The position numbers and the translations under genes were made by a program. DNA of 64,000 bases, from assembly GCA_030655075.1 (NCBI GenBank), contig JAURWE010000046.1:280717-344716 (forward strand), read 5' to 3'. The DNA comes from Pararhizobium sp. (lineage in GTDB: Bacteria > Pseudomonadota > Alphaproteobacteria > Rhizobiales > Rhizobiaceae). The notes under the pieces are model-generated. The model was not told the DNA's origin, did no database searches, and worked only from the letters and a program-made list of their open reading frames with translations. This document shows positions 60,401-64,000 of the stretch, piece after piece (the stretch's first letter is position 1; each line of letters begins with the position of its first letter).

Positions 60401-61546
60401 CTGCTCAAATCGGTTCTGCTGATCCAGCGGGGTGAGGAACTCTATCGCGACCCCTCCAATGGTGCGCTCATGGTTCGCACCGTCTGCGGCACGAACGGGC
60501 CCTGCGGCAAAAGCGTATCTGAACTCAGCAAGATAACAAAAGAGGATATCGAGACATACATCCGGCCTCGTCTTGAGGCGGCCGGATATGCCGGCCTGCG
60601 CGAAGCCTTGGAATGCGCCATCGCCGTCGCTTACGTCTTGGACGATCCATCCTATCTTGAAGAACTGGAAACGTCTGGCCGCTACGATGCCGCCCAAATC
60701 GCCACCTATTCCCGGGTGGTTGAGAAGATCAAGAACCAAGGTGGATTGCGGAAGATACTCCCAGGCGCTGCGAACAGCGATATCGACGTCTTCATGAGCC
60801 TGACACAAACCGTTGTGGACCTGGAATCCGGAGCTGCGGCTGCGGATGTCGCTGCAATAGCGCTCATTCAGCAGATACTGGCGCAAAATGGAACGGTGAA
60901 TTCCATCGTTGCTGCATCTGTTGTCGAAGCCTTTGAGGCCATGGGGTTCACCAAGACTGCAGCAGCCACCCGGACCCTGTTTGAAGCAGCTTGGGACGAA
61001 TATGAGAGTGCGCTCAAACGGGCCGAGGCGTATCCGAATTCTGCCGAGGCGAAAGCCCTGCGAAGCGGAATATTGTTAGAATTGATCGTCAGCGCCATGA
61101 CCTCCGGCCGCAGTGGTCTTGTGAAGGTCAAGGGAGCGAAAGGGCTGACAGTCGGTAGGCAGTTGCTCGATGAAGGGGTGGATCTGATTGATCTACGGAT
61201 GAGGAAGGGTGTAAATAAAATAACCCGTACTTATCCAGATGGAACGTTCACTATTTCTGACTGGAGTGGGTATCCTGCAGGTGTTCCAAAGCCGCTGGAA
61301 GGCAATACGTATCGGCTTTTATCAGGCTCAGAATATACTGAGGCAAGGAGGCTGGCTAACGCTGCCAATGCGCAACTAAGGCGCAATGGGGTTGTGCCGG
61401 CCGGGTACGAAGTTCACGAAATTATTCCCGTGAAATACGGTGGTAGCCCCACAGATCTCGCCAATAAGGTATTTTTGCCACGTGGAGAACATAGGGCGGA
61501 ACTTACGCCTTGGTGGAACCGCTTGCAGAAGGATTTGGGGCGATGA
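54476..61546 (+). CDS. CdiA-like TpsA exoprotein with C-terminal HNH nuclease toxin
   Basis: A 2356-residue two-partner secretion exoprotein. Order: long signal peptide (about 1–55), TPS domain (about 55–300, SHNKYREYNVETRGLILNN, NPNGVGCVGCGFINTGNVTLSSG), beta-helical repeat region (about 300–1100), FHA/haemagglutinin repeats (about 1130–1880) and a distinct C-terminal part. A 168-residue segment (about 1717–1884, ending ITRDEYTK) recurs at 62487–62990. After it the protein is helical (about 1885–2240), then ends in an HNH-type nuclease domain (VHEIIPVKYGGSPTDLANK … EHR … WWNRLQKDLGR, 2310–2356). The C-terminal toxin segment is AT-richer. The SUKH gene overlaps its stop. Start could also be 54485. 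Confidence 0.88.
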   Translation: MRAMERNMTTRNEQRIGSTAPISTRLVTFMTALGFAVSTLAASFTPVFAPSALAQTITDPTADIEFRPRVTSSANGTPTVDIVTPGEGGISHNKYREYNVETRGLILNNSGAGGTSVLGGAVAANPNLSGGRSARVILNEVTGTNRSLLNGMTEVFGAKADVIVANPNGVGCVGCGFINTGNVTLSSGVPDVDAKAGTVSWQTRTGDVTISGDGVSAPAGQLLGDVNLIGRTVSIGGTVKAGGDARIIAGATAYDEASGQIRVLSGTTPVAGTEAIVSSPAGVIAARSIAILSSDIDMGVVLSGDLQANGPGAAGHLSIRSAGNLKIVSAQATGNLDLVAARRLEISRDLVANGAIAIIAEDASLLATTGIAAGGALSIVTSRDMVSAAVLKAGDALHAAAGRNASFTGMLASHKSIDLEAASRVAVAGTVLQAPDIHLDGAAVDLVDSWLIASRTADLTGTDVTLGANVLFETAALSATASDTLTIGSTISDLDYQQLNLSFKNLAVTASGAIDRADLDLATGSSITNAGILRGRNRLSLAVAGLTNTATGTIAAGTAISLDLSGNLHNLGRIVSAGTLALLKATLVTNEGLIQSGGKLELKANVLQNLGVNAEIAAGNALAIEASDHLDNVLGRIFARGPAILRTSGTLINMSGTIETVGDLEISALSLVNTALAGTDGGTQVFEDLGDLNIGYATQRTSGPARYWGTMTATRDEYSGLLDLDIPGTIRAGGNLAIEGKSLENLDGRILAAGDLSIDMDRVLNDAVQYTVDHYRLEWGGDRLFMDDGSGKFHAPVGTGVGWLALPFSASVFKNASLAAVAQDGERMIVISSGKSPVTISYAGNPDHETGVIASGQVEIVEYADIASLVDLNALGIDPADIPDVIMIGNRLAHLNSAPYGNYRKTLVGQSTTLVGSLIKAKGDLLLAVDATTNRGTLAGALVSIEGGTLDNGASGDFVLDDVSVPRLDFGPIGDLQTWSLDPNDFEKLKAYTGSLEAADLLRGASITGSGLRFFADPVAEAAAFADAMRKASGRSMTLEGLSDEEARLVLYRNAQAFAEATGARYGVGLSEAQRAMLTQPLVWHETRIVNGQSVLVPVLYLPSADELLRGGRGAGLVSAKDLLIDLDGLLNNRGTLAADNLASIAAGQVVNERNANGQSLLRADGAGSGAFGRADTGLISAGTLLMTVDGDLVNRGGTIATAGSMDLQVGGSLLNETARITRTVDFIDGCIGKGCGTTRTDWNVAQIVSGDDLTIVAGGNLTNKGGAIGAVTDALLAAAGDVTFETLQDTYLLKDYKQRGFLSGFAVVEHAITTQEASAEALFGDMTILAGYSLCDGGGLCRNKGPDGSDAILNGALISAYGDLAIQASGDIDMGTVSAEVVNRYKKWGFQGLGWGKVKQVWNEIDTRGTRLSANNVTLSAGGSIDGVGVKISAATDLMMLADGDIRLAAAQDAHWFTEKGCYIGLSFPGSGAVEAALRGGSGGDILTGLADLTPLTRSLAKLAHADNGLAAGLAALNLVTTGLGAFHDAGQSTRGPLLTTPIGRMVDPFGKFRDSVTGQITPKSVASTIGITFSSWKKEQHWSESMASELVAGGDIVMRAGIDAVLNQGTRLIAGGDVSIDAERDIKMAALVDYARDKSSSFGLSLSADSLGFNIGKSKGYDERLSNAQIAASGDVRLTSGRDTVIAGGNVSGATVTIDAGRDLAILSPQAQGWRDGFSFGLTIGLSPASFSVSGSVEDGTKAWSSGSSIIARDSLDITVGEDTVFHGALLQATDGDIRLDTGTLTVSDNHDTDQYLNVGGSLGVKGKGLDTAGFSYENRDKQGQTRTTLDAAGDLNVTIHDADKDGVKDTAADKAAAEQLLAAINKDAATWQEITRDEYTKLSGDVDVEALRNLRRNLNFARRYKQAMDAPVADWIVAKGPQAIDQYREAMLYGGATPAEAEELMRTPRYQAMLRERNSFDALKQGVVGNEDLLKSVLLIQRGEELYRDPSNGALMVRTVCGTNGPCGKSVSELSKITKEDIETYIRPRLEAAGYAGLREALECAIAVAYVLDDPSYLEELETSGRYDAAQIATYSRVVEKIKNQGGLRKILPGAANSDIDVFMSLTQTVVDLESGAAAADVAAIALIQQILAQNGTVNSIVAASVVEAFEAMGFTKTAAATRTLFEAAWDEYESALKRAEAYPNSAEAKALRSGILLELIVSAMTSGRSGLVKVKGAKGLTVGRQLLDEGVDLIDLRMRKGVNKITRTYPDGTFTISDWSGYPAGVPKPLEGNTYRLLSGSEYTEARRLANAANAQLRRNGVVPAGYEVHEIIPVKYGGSPTDLANKVFLPRGEHRAELTPWWNRLQKDLGR
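59624..60127 (+). repeat. 504-bp duplicated segment, copy 1 (inside the CdiA-like gene)
   Basis: Matches 62487–62990 with no gaps; I count 23 mismatches by eye (about 95% identical). It encodes DGFSFGLTIGLSPASFSVSG to ITRDEYTK. Identity stops abruptly at 60127/62990, where the two copies lead into unrelated sequences, as expected for a recombination junction of a toxin cassette. Confidence 0.92.
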
Positions 61547-61929
61547 CGGATTTCGATAAAATTCCAAATAAAGAGTTGGTCGAATTTAAAGAGGCGGCAA
61601 CGGCCTTCTGGCCGGAACATGGAAATAATTTCGAGCTAAACAAGTTTTACGGGCTATTCAAGAGCGCCGAAGGCTGGCTAGGAAGAAGCTACGTCTCTTT
61701 TTGGAGCAGGAGTGAAATAGAAAGTTTTCGCGCATCGAATTTTGAAGCATACCCCGAGAAATATTGGTTCTTCGCGTCGGACAGAGGGGGGACGCAGTTC
61801 GGCTTTTTTCCTGAAGACGGCAATATATTATATATATCAGCACCAGATATTGGAGAGGAGAATGATATTCGTGTATTGGGAGACTGGGATCATTTCCTGT
61901 CCATGCTAGATTCCGGAGAATACATCTGA
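61543..61929 (+). CDS. SMI1/KNR4 (SUKH)-type immunity protein
   Basis: A 128-residue acidic protein of the SUKH superfamily, which includes many immunity proteins for nuclease toxins. Visible pattern: KIPNKELVEFKEAATAFWPE, WLGRSYVSFWSRSEIESFRA, KYWFFASDRGGTQFGFFPED, and DWDHFLSMLDSG. The ATG overlaps the stop of the CdiA-like gene (ATGA), the classical toxin–immunity arrangement, so it probably neutralises the HNH toxin. Base composition is clearly AT-richer than the region upstream, a sign of horizontal transfer. No signal peptide is present, so it is cytosolic. Confidence 0.85.
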   Translation: MTDFDKIPNKELVEFKEAATAFWPEHGNNFELNKFYGLFKSAEGWLGRSYVSFWSRSEIESFRASNFEAYPEKYWFFASDRGGTQFGFFPEDGNILYISAPDIGEENDIRVLGDWDHFLSMLDSGEYI

Positions 61930-62016
61930 CTGTTATTGCGCAGCCGAAGAATAAATCAGACCTCGTATCGCCAAAGCGCTTGTATAGTTCCTTGGCAGAA
62001 AAAAGTGGTTAGGGGT

Positions 62017-62406
62017 ATGGAAAATACACACCTAGAAATATTTGGCCGCATTCTCATGTCAGCCGTTCGCGATCGAGCAATCCGAAAGTATGATTCTTCG
62101 GCGGACGGAAAAATGAAGTCGAAGAAGGCGTTGTTGGTGGCCGATGTAATTCAGGCGCTCAATGAAGAGGCGCAACACGGCGTCAGAAACGTTGTTATAT
62201 CGACGATAGATAACGTCATATTCAATCTGTTGTTCATGATTGAAAGCGGCGAAGATTCTATAAATGTAATTATTTCTGATGGTTATGACTGGTCGGGCTC
62301 GCTTGCGGATCTTAGTGACGGTCTTGCCGGTGAAATGTTTGGTGATGAGGGTTGGATTGAGCAGTATAGCGAATTCCGAAACGACGGGTTTGATGACTTC
62401 ACCTGA
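62017..62406 (+). CDS. Small AT-rich gene, possible second immunity protein
   Basis: A 129-residue protein without recognised family. It is acidic at the C-terminus (DGYDWSGSLADLSDGLAGEMFGDEGWIEQYSEFRNDGFDDF), with a helical middle (ALLVADVIQALNEEAQHGVRNVVISTIDNVIFNLLFMIESG). Position just after the SUKH gene, small size and low GC suit an immunity or accessory protein, possibly for an older toxin. Start at 62017 is preceded by AGGGGT. The frame is open upstream to 61936, so the start is uncertain. Confidence 0.5.
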   Translation: MENTHLEIFGRILMSAVRDRAIRKYDSSADGKMKSKKALLVADVIQALNEEAQHGVRNVVISTIDNVIFNLLFMIESGEDSINVIISDGYDWSGSLADLSDGLAGEMFGDEGWIEQYSEFRNDGFDDFT

Positions 62407-62435
62407 GTCAGCGGATAAAGCGTAGAATTGTTTTA

Positions 62436-64000
62436 GACCGATGCTATCTCGACAACCACGGCCAGTCGGTCGATCTCGACGTCGGGCGCGACGGTTTCTC
62501 CTTCGGCCTGACCATCGGCTTCAGCCCGGCCTCCTTCTCGGTCTCCGGCTCCGTGGAAGACGGCACCAAGGCCTGGTCGTCGGGCTCCTCGATCATCGCC
62601 CGCGACAGTCTCGACATCACCGTCGGTGAGGACACCGTGCTGCAGGGCGCGCTGCTGCAGGCGACCGACGGCGACATCCGCCTCGACACCGGCACGCTGA
62701 CGGTCTCCGACAACCACGACACGGACCGGTACCTCAACGTTGGTGGCTCGCTCGGCGTGAAGGGCAAGGGCCTCGACACGGCAGGCTTCTCCTATGAAAA
62801 CCGGGACAAGCAGGGCGAGACCCGCACCACGCTTGATGCTGCCGGTGACTTGAACGTCACCATCCACGATGCCGACAAAGATGGGGTAAAGGACACCGCT
62901 GCCGACAAGGCCGCCGCCGAACAGCTCCTTGCAGCGATCAACAAGGACGCCGCCACCTGGCAGGAGATCACTAGGGACGAGTATACCAAGACCTCCGGCT
63001 TCGGGATCAACATCGGCCCGGGCGGCATCCTGACACCGAGCATCGCCCAGCCGGCAAGCGAGGAAAGTTCCGGCACGGCGCTGTCGACCGTGTCGCCCGG
63101 CACCATCATCCTGCGCGATCAGGACGGGGACGGGATTGCCGGCACCGCCGCCGACAAGGCGGCGCACGAACAACTGCTGGCATCCCTCAACCGGGACGAG
63201 ACCCTTACCAACAGTCAGGTCGCGATCTACGACATCGAGGCGCTGAAGAACCGGCAGCTGGATGCCACCGTCATCAGCCAGGCGCTGAACATGGTGGTCG
63301 GCGATATCGCGCAGGCGGCCGGTTTTGCCGAAGGTTCTCCGGAAAAGATCGCACTGCATGCGGCGGCCGGCGCATTGACCGCAATGGTTTCGGGCGGCAA
63401 TGCCGGGCTGGGTGCACTGTCGGGCGGCACAAGCGAGGTGGTCAACGCCATCCTGATCAAGGCTCTTGCGCAAAACCCGGACATGACGCAGGAACAGCGC
63501 AAGGCCATCCTGCAATGGGGCGCGGTGCTGGCCGGCGCGGCCGTGGGCGGCGCGCAGGGCGCCGCCACCGCTCTCGACAATGTCACCAACAATTATCTGA
63601 CGCATGAGCAACTGAAGCAACTCGCAGACGAACTCAGGGCCTGCAATGGAAGTGCGGATACGCAAGGTTGCAAGGCTGAGGTCTCCGAGCGCTACAGCAA
63701 GCTGGATTTCGATCAGGAAGGTAAACTGGACGCATGCCGGACCGTGAAATGCGTCACGGATCTGCTGAGCGACCTCAATGACAAACCTCAGCTTTCCTAC
63801 AACGAGGTCATGGCATTACAGGAGCTTGGCGTCGAGGAAGGACTGGCGCAACGCCTGCTCGCATACCAGGTCCTGGAAAGGCTACTGACGGACGATTCGA
63901 GCCAGTTCGAAAAGCGGATTCTCAATGTTCTGGCCGGCGCTTCCTATTGTGAGGACACCGGAGGAGCCTCAGGTTGCTTCCTCAAGGGGCAGGCGTTAAA
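62436..64000 (+). pseudogene. Orphan CdiA-like 3' module, displaced and without upstream gene (runs off window)
   Basis: One plus-strand frame is open from about 62436 to the window end and has no stop, so the module continues beyond it. Residues from 62487 repeat the haemagglutinin-repeat segment of the big exoprotein (RDGFSFGLTIGFSPASFSVS … EITRDEYTK), then diverge to TSGFGINIGPGGILTPSIAQ, a second DGDGIAGTAADKAAHEQLLA module, and a pre-toxin-like region (VTNNYLTHEQLKQLADELRAC, about 63580–63650) resembling conserved C-terminal parts of other rhizobial haemagglutinins. No ATG and no secretion domain precede it, so it is not a complete exoprotein; an in-frame GTG exists at 62637. It fits a displaced old 3' end or a reserve toxin cassette. 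Confidence 0.78.
62487..62990 (+). repeat. 504-bp duplicated segment, copy 2 (start of the orphan module)
   Basis: Gap-free match to 59624–60127, offset 2863 bases. Mismatches are mostly at third codon positions (for example GAA/GAG, GCT/GCA, GTC/GTG), so both copies keep the protein frame. The bases just upstream (62436–62486) differ from copy 1, marking the left edge of the duplication. Confidence 0.92.

Noticed and set aside
62433..63665. A 410-codon minus-strand open frame
   Set aside because: Antisense of the orphan haemagglutinin module; the plus strand encodes the recognisable sequence.
1..64000. CRISPR arrays, transposases, integrases or rRNA
   Set aside because: No regularly spaced repeats, no recombinase or transposase motifs and no rRNA were seen in the window.

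Overview
The window looks like chromosomal DNA of an alphaproteobacterium of the Rhizobiaceae (Rhizobium/Agrobacterium/Ciceribacter-like). This rests on high GC outside a few islands, the block coxC–DUF983–SURF1 … ispH–thrB–rnhA, a CcrM-type GANTC methyltransferase, a HisKA_2 sensor kinase, an EcfG-type stress promoter in front of a csbD gene, and palindromic intergenic mosaic elements of the RIME kind. The genus is inference; no rRNA is present.

Layout. 1–6000: end of the cytochrome oxidase assembly block (coxC 3' end, DUF983, SURF1), a HicAB toxin–antitoxin pair, then ispH, thrB and rnhA. 6000–19100: sensor kinase, peroxiredoxin, DsbD-N-like protein, YqgE, CsbD, a zinc-ribbon metallopeptidase, a GGDEF/EAL protein with a degenerate GGDQF site, a GNAT enzyme, an M16 peptidase, thrC, a lipoprotein and a HAD phosphatase. 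19190–30300: DUF1284, an overlapping DUF4160/DUF2442 pair, an ArsR-like regulator divergent from two small ABM/NIPSNAP genes, a VWA protein, ccrM, mutY, an O-antigen-ligase-like protein, a DciA-like DUF721 protein and a DsbA-like lipoprotein. 30387–38678: smc, a caspase/peptidoglycan-binding/C-type-lectin gene broken by one missing base, and a divergent patatin-like membrane phospholipase. 38872–47415: ppdK, a Phd/PIN pair, DUF1499, a four-gene overlapping operon (cupin, MBL hydrolase, DCC oxidoreductase, saccharopine-dehydrogenase/DUF4166 fusion) and tRNA-Gln(UUG).

The most striking part is 47671–64000, a two-partner secretion / contact-dependent-inhibition-like island. Tightly packed genes encode an IalB-like protein, a ChaN-like protein, a short TpsA exoprotein, one TpsB outer-membrane transporter, a Sel1-repeat protein, a lipoprotein and a 2356-residue CdiA-like exoprotein ending in an HNH-type nuclease domain. 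A SUKH-type immunity gene overlaps its stop codon. After a second small AT-rich gene, a 504-bp stretch of the big exoprotein gene recurs at about 95% identity and continues without a stop to the window edge into a different C-terminal region. This has the arrangement expected if a toxin/immunity cassette was inserted and the older 3' end displaced downstream as an orphan module. The accessory set (IalB-like, ChaN-like, Sel1, lipoprotein) packed with two TpsA proteins and one TpsB is the best candidate in this window for something not well described.
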